Counted from the first letter of the stretch, positions 36,901 to 44,848 are shown. The stretch is 64,000 bases of DNA from Sva-07 sp963698435 (GCA_963698435.1 CAVOQV010000017.1:1-64000), one strand, 5' to 3'. Translations and numbers: made by a program. The notes: generated by a model from the sequence alone, not told the origin.

Positions 36901-37654
36901 CCTCCCGAGCCTGGAAGAACACGTCCGGGTTCTGTGCGGTACCGCGCACGACCGGTGCGGTCGGTCGCAGGCGGCGCAGCTTGTGGGCGGCGATGTCCTC
37001 GTCGTTGATCAGCGAGCGCAGATCGTCGTCGCCGAGCAGGTCGATGCGGTTGATCTCGTGCGACGTGCGGAACCCGTCGAAGAAGTGAAGGAACGGCACC
37101 CGCGCCCGGAGCGTGGCAGCGTGCGAGACCGCGGCGAAGTCGTGGGCCTCCTGCACCGAGCTGGCGCACAACATCGCGAAACCGGTCGAGCGGGCGGCCA
37201 TCACGTCGCTGTGGTCGCCGAAGATCGACAGAGCGTGCGTGGCGATCGCACGGGCGGCGACGTGGATCACCGCAGGCGTGAGCTCGCCGGCGATCTTGTA
37301 CATGTTCGGCAGCATCAGCAGGAGACCCTGCGAGGCGGTGAAGGTCGTGCCGAGGGCGCCGGTCTGCAATGCACCGTGCAGGGTCCCGGCCGCGCCGGCC
37401 TCGGACTGCAGCTCGACGACCTCGGGGACCGCGCCCCACAGGTTCGTCTGGCCGCTCGCCGACCACGCGTCGGCGAGCTCGCCCATGGCCGACGCCGGCG
37501 TGATCGGGTAGATCGCGACCACCTCCGACAGCGCATACGCGACCTTCGCCGCCGCCTCGTTGCCGTCGATGCACGCCGTCTCGGCGGGGGTCGAACCCGG
37601 TTCGGCGGCCTCCGAGTCGTGTGCTGGGCGATCATCGGTGGCCGTCGTGCTCAT
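33953..37654 (-). CDS. nifJ: pyruvate:ferredoxin (flavodoxin) oxidoreductase, single-chain
   Basis: A 1233-residue single-subunit PFOR. Domain I starts at about residue 30 (KVAYALSEVVAIYPITPASA). The gamma-like and swivel domains follow. The two-cluster ferredoxin domain has CIDCGKCAVVCPHATIRM and CTGCGICVDVCPAKDKTQ. The TPP domain has ACSGCGETPYLKLLTQLFG with an extra cluster Cys, then GGDGWAYDIGFGG and DTEVYSNTGGQASK. It converts pyruvate and CoA to acetyl-CoA, CO2 and reduced ferredoxin. The ATG at 37654 gives the normal family length. A longer open frame upstream is created by the frameshift in the preceding membrane protein gene. Confidence 0.95.
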   Translation of the reverse strand: MSTTATDDRPAHDSEAAEPGSTPAETACIDGNEAAAKVAYALSEVVAIYPITPASAMGELADAWSASGQTNLWGAVPEVVELQSEAGAAGTLHGALQTGALGTTFTASQGLLLMLPNMYKIAGELTPAVIHVAARAIATHALSIFGDHSDVMAARSTGFAMLCASSVQEAHDFAAVSHAATLRARVPFLHFFDGFRTSHEINRIDLLGDDDLRSLINDEDIAAHKLRRLRPTAPVVRGTAQNPDVFFQAREAANGFHDAVPGIVADVFAELEARTGRRYGLVDYEGAPDAERVIVMMGSGSGAVGETVAKLVAAGEKVGLATIRLFRPFPIDALIEALPDSVRSIAVLDRCKEPGSAGEPLFQDVVTAVAESDRSGVRVIGGRYGLGSKEFNPAMAKAVLDELTKESPKRRFTVGIVDDVTGLSLDVDATFMVEQSGRSAVFYALGSDGTVGANKASVKIIGHEPDLYAQGYFVYDSKKSGSMTVSHLRFGPEPIRSTYLVQAADLVACHQFGLLDRFDVLADIRRGGTFLLNAPYAADELWEHLPIAIQRRIHEQELRVFTIDATRIARELKMPGRINTIMQPCFFALNDVMALDRAVGAIKASISAAYGRRGRLIVERNEAAVDLAMAELAEVTVPSVMPTSTELDETLDILDSARDNAETDFIERVTMTMVANQGDLLPVSAMPIDGTFPTATTQYEKRKLAIEIPIWEPDLCIDCGKCAVVCPHATIRMKAYEPAALHGAPEGFLTKSFRSRELDGHQLTIQVAPDDCTGCGICVDVCPAKDKTQVKRKAINMRPAPEHRAVERERWDFFTEIPELERASITHDSVKNSQLLQPLFEFSGACSGCGETPYLKLLTQLFGDRLVVANATGCSSIYGGNLPTTPWSKDANGLGPAWSNSLFEDNAEFGYGMRLGIEHHQREARRLVEQLADAVGLDLASALLADPTPTENGVIEQRTRVSVLRERLVELVTSNDPVVVDRAQRLAVIADELVRTSTWIVGGDGWAYDIGFGGVDHVLGSGRNVNLLVLDTEVYSNTGGQASKATPLGAVAKFAMGGKPTGKKDLGAIARRYGNVYVAQIAIGGSDIQTVKALAEADAWDGPSLIIAYSTCIAHGIDMETSMSHQKEAVKSGYWPLYRYKPTTDEHEHPFQLDSAAPSIPLKEFALKEARFSMLARSDPGRSAELLDLAQQDIDERWHYYEQLAGVERALHEARQPELDEIDDTSDGGSDDA

Positions 37655-37724
37655 GATCACCATCCTTGCGTCCGCACGCACCGCTGACGACCGCCCAAAG
37701 TCCCCAATTTCACCGGCACCACAA

Positions 37725-37777
37725 CCGAAATTCGGAGCGAACCACGCGCCCGGCGCAACGTTCGCTCCGAACTTCGG
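37725..37777. terminator. 18-bp-arm inverted repeat between membrane protein gene and nifJ
   Basis: CCGAAATTCGGAGCGAAC (37725-37742) pairs with GTTCGCTCCGAACTTCGG (37760-37777) at 17 of 18 positions across a 17-nt loop that itself contains GCGC-CCG-GCGC. It lies 53 bp downstream of the membrane protein stop and 71 bp upstream of nifJ. It may terminate the first transcript or regulate the second; no T-run follows. Confidence 0.6.
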
Positions 37778-37830
37778 GAATGGGGGAAGGTGAAGCTCGC
37801 GTGTCGAGGGTGACGGGAGCGGTTCGGGGC

Positions 37831-38491
37831 TCAGGCGACCGGGTAGTCGATCAGCAGCGCACCGGCCGCGGCAAGTGTGACGCCGGCAGCCACGAGCACA
37901 CGCGAGCTTCGGAACACGAGTGCTGAACGACGCGGTGATGCCGGCGAAGAACAGCGCCGACGCGAAGAAGAGCGTGAGCCGGATGTAGTCGTCCCCGGTG
38001 TCGCCTGCGTCCTCGCTCGACACCGAGGCGGCGAGCGCCTTCGCGTCGAGATCGCGCGACGGCTCGAGGAGCGCATCGAGGTACTCCTCGTTCTGCAGCA
38101 GGTTCGTCGGCAGCTCACCGATCGCGATCTGTTCCTCCCAGCTGTCGAGGATCGGCAGGAAGGCGGGCCGGACGATCGTCTCGCGGATGAACAGTTGCAG
38201 GTTGGCGTTGTCGGTGCTGACGGCCTGGGCGTACTGGCTCACCGACGCGGCGTCGTAGGCAACCGTCTGGGTGGCGAGCGCGTACTCCCGTGAGGCATCG
38301 ATGCGGAACGACGCGGAGATGCGGGCCTCGTCGGTCTGAACGCCGTTCCACCGCGACACCTGGAACGCCGACCAGGCCGAACCGACCGTCGCGAGTGCCA
38401 GCAACACCACGGTGATGATCTCGATGATCCGTCCCGATGGTGGCGCCCCTTTGCGTCGCGAGGACTCAGGAGCCCAGGGCGACTCGCTCAC
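37831..38491 (-). pseudogene. membrane protein of unknown function, frameshifted near the C terminus
   Basis: The GTG start at 38491 overlaps the stop of the upstream coiled-coil gene (GTGA). The protein has one N-terminal helix (IIEIITVVLLALATVGSAWS), a soluble segment of about 110 residues with AYDAASVSQYAQAVSTDNAN, and a second helix YIRLTLFFASALFFAGITAS. Near 37915 the frame breaks. A shifted frame then supplies SSRVLVAAGVTLAAAGALLI, a third helix, and the stop at 37831. The corrected length is about 219. No family was recognised. Without the fix, the frame runs through into nifJ, producing a spurious giant protein. Confidence 0.65.
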
Positions 38492-38800
38492 TGCAGGTCG
38501 TTCCCGACCTCGGCCTCGGGCTCGGCGTCGACCGCATCCGAAGCCGAGGTGGTCGACGTGGCCGACGTCGAGGGTGCTGCCGCCATGACCGGCGCCGAGA
38601 TCGCCGACGGGATCGGACGATCGCCTCCCCAGCGTTCGAGGATCTGTGCCAGCGCCTCGATCTGCCGATATCTCAACATCACGTCCGCGTCGACGTCGTC
38701 GAGGAGCTCGTTCATCGAGGCGTCGTTCTCGAGACGCGCCTTTCGCACCTGGGTGAGCGCCTGTTCGCGTTCGAGTTCGACGTCGGCACGGAGCGTCGCG
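38488..38800 (-). pseudogene. 3' part of a coiled-coil protein gene, N terminus missing
   Basis: The minus-strand frame gives a charged helical segment, LRADVELEREQALTQVRKAR, then ENDASMNELLDDVDADVMLR and YRQIEALAQILERWGGDRPI. A low-complexity Ala/Ser/Thr tail ends at 38488. Upstream of about 38800 this frame only mirrors the opposite TetR gene, and no start codon with supporting context is present. The intact gene therefore seems to have lost its 5' part. It is translationally coupled to the downstream membrane protein gene by GTGA. Confidence 0.45.
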
Positions 38801-39312
38801 ACCTCACCGTCGAAGACGTCATGCGACAGGCCGAGCTGCCGAGGACGACCTTCTACCGCTACTTCACCGACCTCGAGTCGATCCTGCTGCACGGCGTGGC
38901 GGAGATCGCCGACGAACTCAACGAGGCATCGACGCTCTGGTATGCCGCGGTCGGGGATCCCGCCGCCGCCCTCGGACCGGCGGCCACCGGCCTCGTCGAG
39001 GTGTACCAGCGACACGGGCGCCTGTTGCTCGCGTTCTCCGACGCCGCCGCGATCGCACCGGAGGTCGAGCAGGCCTGGCATGCGGCCATCGAGGGGTTCG
39101 TCGAGCAGACGACCGATCGGATCCGACACCTGCAACAGTCGGGAGACACCGAGGTGCCCGACGCTCGCGAGATCGCCCGTGCGCTGGTGTGGATGACCGA
39201 GCGCTACCTGCACGAGACGTACGGCCGCGGATCGGGCACCCCGACCTCGACGGCCGTCGAGACGATCGTCACGATCTGGCGTCGCACGCTCTTCCACGGC
39301 CCGACGCCATGA
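38796..39312 (+). pseudogene. TetR-family regulator lacking its N-terminal start
   Basis: From about 38796 the plus frame reads LTVEDVMRQAELPRTTFYRY and FTDLESILLHGVAEIADELN, the second and third helices of a TetR HTH. A complete ligand domain follows, ending RRTLFHGPTP. The first helix and a usable start are missing: no ATG, GTG or TTG lies in frame just upstream, and the DNA there codes on the other strand instead. The junction coincides with the truncated end of the minus-strand coiled-coil gene. It precedes the DUF1254 gene by about 60 bp and may once have controlled it. Confidence 0.6.
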
Positions 39313-39370
39313 GCACCCATGGGGCGACTCCCCGCCTCCATGTTCCGAGTCCACAGAAAGCGAACCGACC

Positions 39371-40834
39371 ATGACGTCCCCACACCCCGGGTACAACACC
39401 GAGATCCCCGAGTCGATCACGACGCCCGACCACGTCGACACCCGGATCGGGCGCCTCGACTTCTTCGACGGCCTGCCGACCGTCGAGACCGCCGCGCGGC
39501 TCCACGACCACCTGGCGTTCATCCGCGGCGTCGAGGCCTTCCTCAACAGTGTCCCGGCGGCGTCGATCGAGGCGATGCGCCGCGGCATGGTCGACATGGG
39601 AGCGACCGCATCGCACCAGTGCGTCATCATGGACCAGCTGCTCGACTCGAGCCCACTGTTCCTCACGGGGAACACCGACACCGTGTACGCCTCGGTGATC
39701 CTCGACCTCGAGCACGACGGCCCCACGGTGGTCGAGATCCCGCCCGGTTGCGGGCCAGGCACCGTGAACGACGCCTGGTTCCGATTCGTCGTCGACATGG
39801 GTGGGCCGGGACCCGACCGCGGCCAGGGCGGCAAGTACCTGATCGTCCCGCCCGACCACGAGGGCGACTTGCCCGACGGGTACTTCACGGTCACCTCACC
39901 CAGCTACACGAACTGGTTGATCCTGCGCGGCTTCCTCGTCGACGGCCTGCCCGACGCTGCCGCGGCGATGTTCCGCAACGGCCTGCGCGTCTACCCGCTG
40001 TCGAAATCGGACAACCCGCCGACGATGGAGTTCATCTCGACGCACGGCACGCACTTCAACACGATCCACTCCAACGACGCGACCTTCTACGAGGAACTCC
40101 ACGCGGTGATCGACCGCGAACACCTCGACGTGATCGACCCGGAGATCCGCGGGCTGCTGTCGGCGATCGGGATCCGCAAGGGGCGACCCTTCGCCCCCGA
40201 CGAACACATGCAGGCCATCCTGCGCGACGCAGCAGCGGTCGCCAACGCGACGGCGCGCACGCTGTTCTTCCAGCCGCGTGATCCGGGCGCCTACGTCTAC
40301 GACGACGGCAGCCACTGGAAGACCGCCTTCATCGGCGGCGACTACCGGTGGCTGATCGACGACGGCGAAGGCGGCCGAAACCTCGACGCGCGCACGTACT
40401 TCTTCTACATGGCAACGGTCAACACGCCCGCGATGGCGCTCAAGATGGTCGGCGTCGGCTCGCAGTACGCCGCCCTCGACGTCGACCGCGACGGCAACTA
40501 CCTCGACGGCTCGAAGAACTACCGGCTGAACATTCCCGCCGACCCGCCGGCCAAGGACTTCTGGTCGGTCGTCGCCTACGACCCGCAGACCCGATCGGAA
40601 CTGCAGACCGGGCAACCGTTCCCGAGCAGGAACAGCGAGAAGGACCCGCTCGTGCGCAACGACGACGGTTCCGTCGACCTCTACTTCGGGCCGACCGCGC
40701 CCACCGGCCAGGAATCGAACTGGATCCAGACCGTGCCCGGCAAGGGTTGGTTCGTACTGCTGCGTCTCTACGGCCCGCTCGAGCCGTGGTTCGACCAGAC
40801 GTGGCGCCCGGGCGAGTTCGAGCTGATCGACTGA
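39371..40834 (+). CDS. DUF1254/DUF1214 domain protein
   Basis: A 487-residue protein. The first half has the DUF1254 pattern: RLHDHLAFIRGVEAFLNSVP, LFLTGNTDTVYASVILDLEH and GKYLIVPPDHEGDLPDGYFT. The second has DUF1214 features: NYRLNIPADPPAKDFWSVVA, YDPQTRSELQTGQPFPSRNS and GWFVLLRLYGPLEPWFDQTW. No signal peptide is apparent, unlike many homologues. The biochemical role of the family is not established. A TetR remnant lies upstream and a hairpin terminator follows. Confidence 0.9.
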   Translation: MTSPHPGYNTEIPESITTPDHVDTRIGRLDFFDGLPTVETAARLHDHLAFIRGVEAFLNSVPAASIEAMRRGMVDMGATASHQCVIMDQLLDSSPLFLTGNTDTVYASVILDLEHDGPTVVEIPPGCGPGTVNDAWFRFVVDMGGPGPDRGQGGKYLIVPPDHEGDLPDGYFTVTSPSYTNWLILRGFLVDGLPDAAAAMFRNGLRVYPLSKSDNPPTMEFISTHGTHFNTIHSNDATFYEELHAVIDREHLDVIDPEIRGLLSAIGIRKGRPFAPDEHMQAILRDAAAVANATARTLFFQPRDPGAYVYDDGSHWKTAFIGGDYRWLIDDGEGGRNLDARTYFFYMATVNTPAMALKMVGVGSQYAALDVDRDGNYLDGSKNYRLNIPADPPAKDFWSVVAYDPQTRSELQTGQPFPSRNSEKDPLVRNDDGSVDLYFGPTAPTGQESNWIQTVPGKGWFVLLRLYGPLEPWFDQTWRPGEFELID

Positions 40835-40870
40835 GCCGACCAGCCCGACCAGCCCGACCGCCCGACAGCC

Positions 40871-40899
40871 CGACTGAGGCGGCACCGCCGCCTCAGTCG
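40871..40899. terminator. bidirectional hairpin terminator
   Basis: CGACTGAGGCGG (40871-40882) and CCGCCTCAGTCG (40888-40899) form a perfect 12-bp stem with a 5-nt loop. It lies between the convergent DUF1254 gene and the wHTH gene, whose stop codon falls within the right arm. Upstream of it, CAGCCCGAC is repeated several times. Confidence 0.75.
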
Positions 40900-41279
40900 T
40901 GGAGCATGTCGAGCAACTCGCCGACGGTGTGCTTGCCCTCGAGGGGATGGCGCAGCGGGCTGCGGTCGATGATCTCGTAGTGGTTGCGCCGCCCGACCTT
41001 CTCGCGCCGCAGATAGCCGCCGTCCTCGAGATCGTCGAGGATGCGCTGGACTGCGCCCGGCGTGATCCCGACCACGTAGCTGAGGTCGCGCTGGCGCAGG
41101 TCCGGGTCGCGGCTCAGTGCCACCATCACGTGTGCATGATTGGTCAGGAACGTCCACGAGGGCAGATCCGGCTTCGGCTCGATCAACGTCACCAATGCAT
41201 CATATGTATTCGAAGACATATGTTGCCCGCTGTTGTTTTCGGTGCCGACGCGTCGGCGCGTCCGCGTGCTGCTAGTCAT
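40893..41279 (-). CDS. winged-helix transcriptional regulator ending the Mrp operon
   Basis: A 128-residue protein with a MarR/ArsR-type winged helix: LTNHAHVMVALSRDPDLRQR, DLSYVVGITPGAVQRILDDL and EDGGYLRREKVGRRNHYEII. The ATG at 41279 overlaps the mrpG stop (ATGACTAG) and has a GAGGAGG site 7 bp upstream, so it is read as the eighth gene of the Mrp operon. An internal ATG at 41219 falls in a CATATGT/ACATATG palindrome (41201-41222) and is the alternative start. It may regulate the antiporter; its ligand is unknown. Confidence 0.8.
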   Translation of the reverse strand: MTSSTRTRRRVGTENNSGQHMSSNTYDALVTLIEPKPDLPSWTFLTNHAHVMVALSRDPDLRQRDLSYVVGITPGAVQRILDDLEDGGYLRREKVGRRNHYEIIDRSPLRHPLEGKHTVGELLDMLHD

Positions 41280-41643
41280 CGGTGTCCTCCTCGCGGGTGG
41301 CCCGAGCGTGCGAATCTGCGTCGGCCAACTCGCGCTCGGGTTCCACGAGTTCGTCGACGGTCAGATGAACGGAGTCGGTGGTTCGATGGGTTGCCCGGAA
41401 CAGCAGGTGAGTGCTCGCCGGCAACGTGAGCAGCAGGGCAACGACGACGATCGCCAGTTCAGCGGCACCTCGCAGGCCCACCTCGATGCCCGCACCGATC
41501 GCAACGAACAGGAACGCGATCGGGCTGGCCTTGCCCGCGGCGTGGAACCGGGCGTACGGCGTGTTGAACGTCAGCAGGCCGATGCCGGCGAGCAGCGCGA
41601 CGAGCGCACCGAGCAGGATGAAGGCGGACGTGACCGGATTCAT
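41272..41643 (-). CDS. mrpG: Mrp Na+/H+ antiporter subunit G
   Basis: A 123-residue membrane protein with three helices: FILLGALVALLAGIGLLTFN, SPIAFLFVAIGAGIEVGLRG and ELAIVVVALLLTLPASTHLL. The YARFHAAGKA loop between the first two is the hallmark of MnhG/MrpG. The hydrophilic C-terminal tail is longer than usual. It overlaps mrpF by 4 bp and the following wHTH gene by 8 bp. Confidence 0.92.
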   Translation of the reverse strand: MNPVTSAFILLGALVALLAGIGLLTFNTPYARFHAAGKASPIAFLFVAIGAGIEVGLRGAAELAIVVVALLLTLPASTHLLFRATHRTTDSVHLTVDELVEPERELADADSHARATREEDTDD

Positions 41644-41897
41644 GGACGCCCCGTCGTCTCGATGAAGCGACTCAGCGCCACCGTCGCGGTGAACGCCACG
41701 ATGGCGATCACCACGAGCACGCCGATGTACAGGGTGTCGCCCGTCTCGGCCACACGGGTCCCGATCGCACCCATCAGCGCCACGAGTGCGGCATCGAGCG
41801 AGATCACCCGGTCTGCCAACGACGGACCGCGCACGAGCCGGATGCCGGCCAGGATCCCGGCGAGCAGGAAGATCCCGACGGCGATGTCGGCGATCAC
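41640..41897 (-). CDS. mrpF: Mrp antiporter subunit F
   Basis: An 85-residue, three-helix protein. The first helix is IADIAVGIFLLAGILAGIRL, followed by the family motif VRGPSLADRVISLDAALVAL. The last helix is IGVLVVIAIVAFTATVALSR. The size and the conserved GPxxxDRV motif identify MnhF/MrpF. It overlaps its neighbours by ATGA/GTGA-type 4-bp junctions on both sides. Confidence 0.93.
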   Translation of the reverse strand: MIADIAVGIFLLAGILAGIRLVRGPSLADRVISLDAALVALMGAIGTRVAETGDTLYIGVLVVIAIVAFTATVALSRFIETTGRP

Positions 41898-42460
41898 TCG
41901 GGCACCTCGCTGACCGGGCCGACGGTGCCGGCCGGGCTGACGGGGAGGGCCCGGCAGGCCAGATCGGCGAGCTGTCGAACGTGCCGTCGGATCTCGTCGG
42001 ACTTCTCGGCGTGCAGCACGTGCAGGTAGAGCCGTCCCGTGTCACCGTCGCTGTCGACCACCGCGGTGCCCGGCGTGACCGTGATCGCGACGACGAGCAT
42101 CAGGAAGTGCGACCGTGACTCGACGGAGGTGTCGACTGCGATGATCGCCTCGTCGGTGTAGTCGGTCGGCGTGAGGATCTCCCACGCAACGTGCACCGTC
42201 GAGACGACGAGGTCGGCCACCACCAGCCAGAGGAAGTGCAACAGCGGCACGATGCGCACCCCGCCGGTGTTCCGATCGACGCCCGAGAACACCGTGGCGG
42301 CGACGGCCACGAGCGTTCCGGACACCACGTTGGCGATCGACACGTCACCCCACAGGGCGCACCATGCCCCGACGAGCAGGGCGATCGTCAGCAGTCGCCG
42401 CGGTGCGAGAACGGCTCGTGCCGTGGTCATCCACGACGGTCGGGCAACGGTGGTCTGCAT
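41894..42460 (-). CDS. mrpE: Mrp antiporter subunit E
   Basis: A 188-residue protein. Its two N-terminal helices include RLLTIALLVGAWCALWGDVS and SGTLVAVAATVFS. HFLWLVVADLVVSTVHVAWE follows, and a cytosolic domain contains VAITVTPGTAVVDSDGDTGR and LYLHVLHAEKSDE, the typical MnhE TPGT motif. The ATG at 42460 shares one base with the mrpD stop. It belongs to the membrane-anchored accessory half of the complex. Confidence 0.92.
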   Translation of the reverse strand: MQTTVARPSWMTTARAVLAPRRLLTIALLVGAWCALWGDVSIANVVSGTLVAVAATVFSGVDRNTGGVRIVPLLHFLWLVVADLVVSTVHVAWEILTPTDYTDEAIIAVDTSVESRSHFLMLVVAITVTPGTAVVDSDGDTGRLYLHVLHAEKSDEIRRHVRQLADLACRALPVSPAGTVGPVSEVPE

Positions 42461-43965
42461 CAGTCGACCTCCTCCACACCGACGGCCCCACCGAGCACGT
42501 CGACGATGTACGGCGAGCGGTCGAGCAGATCGGTGGCGACCTCCTCGCTCATGCGCCACAGCGGTCCGGCGACGACGGCGACCGCGATGGTGCCGGCGAC
42601 GGCGATGCCGGCCGCGGTCTCCATGATCGTCACCGAGCGCCGGCTCGAGGCGGGCACCGCCGACGGTGTGACCTCACCCCAGAACGCCCCGACCCAGATC
42701 TTGGTCATCGACAACAGCGTCAGGATCGACCCGACGAGCGAGACTGCGACGATCACGTAGGCCCCCGAGGACATGCCGGCATCGACCAGCGCCAACTTCG
42801 CGACGAACCCGGAGAACGGCGGCAGGCCGGCGAGGCTCAGTGCGGGCAGCGCGAACAGCACGGCGATCACCGGCTTGCTGGACGCGAGGCCGCCGACCTT
42901 CTTGAGCGCCGAGGTGCCCTGATCGTCCTCGATCAGGCCCCCGGCGAGGAACATCACCGTCTTCACCGGGATCTGGTGGATCAGGAACAGGACCGCTCCG
43001 GCCACACCGGCGACGGTGAACAGCCCGAGGCCCATGATCATGTAGCCGATCTGGCTCACGACGTGGAACGACAGGATGCGCTTCACGTCGTCCTGAGCCA
43101 GCGCGCCGGCGACGCCGACGATCATCGTGAGCCCGGCGATCACCAGGAGCAGCGGACCCAGCCGGTCGAGTTCCATCAACGTGAAGAAGCGGATCAGGAC
43201 GTACACGCCGATCTTGGTGAGCAGCCCGGCGAACACGGCGGTGATCGTGGTGGGGGCGGTCGGGTAACTGTCGGGCAGCCACGAGAACAACGGGAAGATC
43301 GCCGCCTTGGTGCCGAACACCACGAGGAACCAGAGTCCGATGCCGACCTGGGTCGCCTCCGGTAGCTCGGGGATCCGCTCGGCGAGCAACGCCATGTTGA
43401 CGGTGCCGGTCGCCGAGTAGACGATCGCCACGCCGAACAGGAACAGCGTCGAGGCGAACAGGTTGATGACCACATAGGTCATGCCGGAGCGCACCTGCGA
43501 CTCGCGGCCCTGGTGGGTGAGCAGCACGTAGCTGGCGACGAGGATCAACTCGAACGCGACGAACAGCGTGAAGAGGTCGCCGGTGAGGATCGCCAGGCTG
43601 ACACCCCCGGCGAGCACCAGCAGGATCGGGCTCACCACCGCCGGGTCGGCACCCGCGGGTGTTCGCCGCTGTCCGATGGCGAACAGTTCGACGACGAGGA
43701 TCGTTGCCGACGCCACCAGCAGGATCAGCGCTGCGAACAGGTCGGCCACCAGGACGATGCCGAGGTCGGGCGTCCAGTCGCCGACGCGCAGCACGACGGT
43801 GCCGTTGCGATCGACCTCGACGAGCAGCGCCGCTGCCATGCCGGTGACGGCCGCCATCGTCGACACCGTGAGCACATCGCGCAGCGTCGCCAGACGCCGC
43901 ACGCCGAGCACCAGCGCCGAGGCGAGCAACGGCAGCGCCACGCACAGACCGACCACGGCGGTCAC
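42460..43965 (-). CDS. mrpD: Mrp antiporter subunit D
   Basis: A 501-residue polytopic protein of the NuoL/M/N family with about 14 helices. Proton-channel motifs include FVAFELILVASYVLLTHQGR (key Glu), TKAAIFPLFSWLPDSYPTAP (Lys and substrate helix) and AQDDVKRILSFHVVSQIGYM. It forms one of the two large antiport modules. It overlaps mrpC by 4 bp and mrpE by one base. Confidence 0.95.
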   Translation of the reverse strand: MTAVVGLCVALPLLASALVLGVRRLATLRDVLTVSTMAAVTGMAAALLVEVDRNGTVVLRVGDWTPDLGIVLVADLFAALILLVASATILVVELFAIGQRRTPAGADPAVVSPILLVLAGGVSLAILTGDLFTLFVAFELILVASYVLLTHQGRESQVRSGMTYVVINLFASTLFLFGVAIVYSATGTVNMALLAERIPELPEATQVGIGLWFLVVFGTKAAIFPLFSWLPDSYPTAPTTITAVFAGLLTKIGVYVLIRFFTLMELDRLGPLLLVIAGLTMIVGVAGALAQDDVKRILSFHVVSQIGYMIMGLGLFTVAGVAGAVLFLIHQIPVKTVMFLAGGLIEDDQGTSALKKVGGLASSKPVIAVLFALPALSLAGLPPFSGFVAKLALVDAGMSSGAYVIVAVSLVGSILTLLSMTKIWVGAFWGEVTPSAVPASSRRSVTIMETAAGIAVAGTIAVAVVAGPLWRMSEEVATDLLDRSPYIVDVLGGAVGVEEVD

Positions 43966-44384
43966 GATCCACCCTCCGGGTTGTCGTGCAGCGCTTCGAG
44001 CTCGCGTGTCTCGTCGACCGCGGCCTCGCGAGCCTCCCGGGTGGTGGCGATTCGGCGGTCCTCGACGTCGTCCTCGACGAGATCGTCACCGGTGAGCAGC
44101 TGCTGGCGGCGCGCCAGGGCGAGCACGAACAGGGTGAGGCCGAACGAGATCACGATCGCGGTGAGCGACAGCGCCTGGGGCAGCGGGTTGGAGACGTCGG
44201 CAGCGGGCTCGCCGTCGACGATCGGTGGCGACCCGGCGCGGCCGCCCGAGGCGAGCAGGGCGAGAACCGCGGCGTGGCCGAGCAGAGCGAAGCCGAGCAC
44301 GATGCGGCTCAGCGAGCGCGAGGTCACGAGGAAGGTGCCGGCCGCGACGAGGCCGGCGACCGCGAAGATCATCGCCACGCTCAC
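43962..44384 (-). CDS. mrpC: Mrp antiporter subunit C
   Basis: A 140-residue NuoK-like protein. Three helices are visible: MIFAVAGLVAAGTFLVTSRS, SRIVLGFALLGHAAVLALLA and the DPLPQALSLTAIVI-like segment (here NPLPQALSLTAIVISFGLTL). The conserved PLPQALxLTAIVI block is diagnostic of MnhC/MrpC. The GTG start at 44384 overlaps the mrpB stop (GTGA). The C-terminal 45 residues are charged and longer than usual. Confidence 0.93.
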   Translation of the reverse strand: MSVAMIFAVAGLVAAGTFLVTSRSLSRIVLGFALLGHAAVLALLASGGRAGSPPIVDGEPAADVSNPLPQALSLTAIVISFGLTLFVLALARRQQLLTGDDLVEDDVEDRRIATTREAREAAVDETRELEALHDNPEGGS

Positions 44385-44848
44385 GCTGCCGCCTCCCGGT
44401 CGTTGCGGTCGTCCGACGGGGACGGGCGGCCACGGTCGACGAGCGACGCGGCGTCGAGTCCGTCGAGCAACGCGATCACGAGGCCGACCACGATGGCGAC
44501 GACGCCGAGGTCGAACAGCAACGCCGAGCCCGTCTTCACGGTGCCGAGCACCGGCACGTCCCAGGTGACGACCACCTGATCGAGCAGCGGTTCTCCCCAG
44601 AACATCGGAGCGATCGCCACGACACCCGCGATGACGCCGCCGACCGACAGCCACACCGTGGCGTGGCGGGGCTCCTGGAGCCCGGCGACCGTCCGCAGCA
44701 CGATGATCGCTCCGAGCATCAACCCGGCGGCGAACCCCCCGCCCGGTTGGTTGTGCCCGGCGAAGAGCACGTAGGCCGCGACGACGAGCGCGATCGGGGT
44801 GACGGCGCGCACCGCCAGCGACACGATCGGTGACGTACGGGCGATCAC
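44381..44848 (-). CDS. mrpB: Mrp antiporter subunit B
   Basis: A 155-residue membrane protein with four helices. The motif YVLFAGHNQPGGGFAAGLML is the recognisable MnhB signature (GHNxPGGGF). The third and fourth helices include SVGGVIAGVVAIAPMFWG and LLFDLGVVAIVVGLVIALLD. The GTG start at 44848 overlaps the mrpA stop. The tail is charged. Confidence 0.94.
   Translation of the reverse strand: MIARTSPIVSLAVRAVTPIALVVAAYVLFAGHNQPGGGFAAGLMLGAIIVLRTVAGLQEPRHATVWLSVGGVIAGVVAIAPMFWGEPLLDQVVVTWDVPVLGTVKTGSALLFDLGVVAIVVGLVIALLDGLDAASLVDRGRPSPSDDRNDREAAA

Noticed and set aside
33953..38491. A 1512-codon open frame suggesting a membrane protein-PFOR fusion
   Set aside because: The PFOR part has its own ATG at 37654 giving the normal family length. 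The upstream part is a membrane protein whose true third helix lies in another frame, so the fusion arises only from a one-base shift near 37915.
38437..38795. Long plus-strand extension upstream of the TetR fragment
   Set aside because: It mirrors the minus-strand coiled-coil gene, has biased Arg/Val composition and no helix-turn-helix start; it is not the real TetR N terminus.
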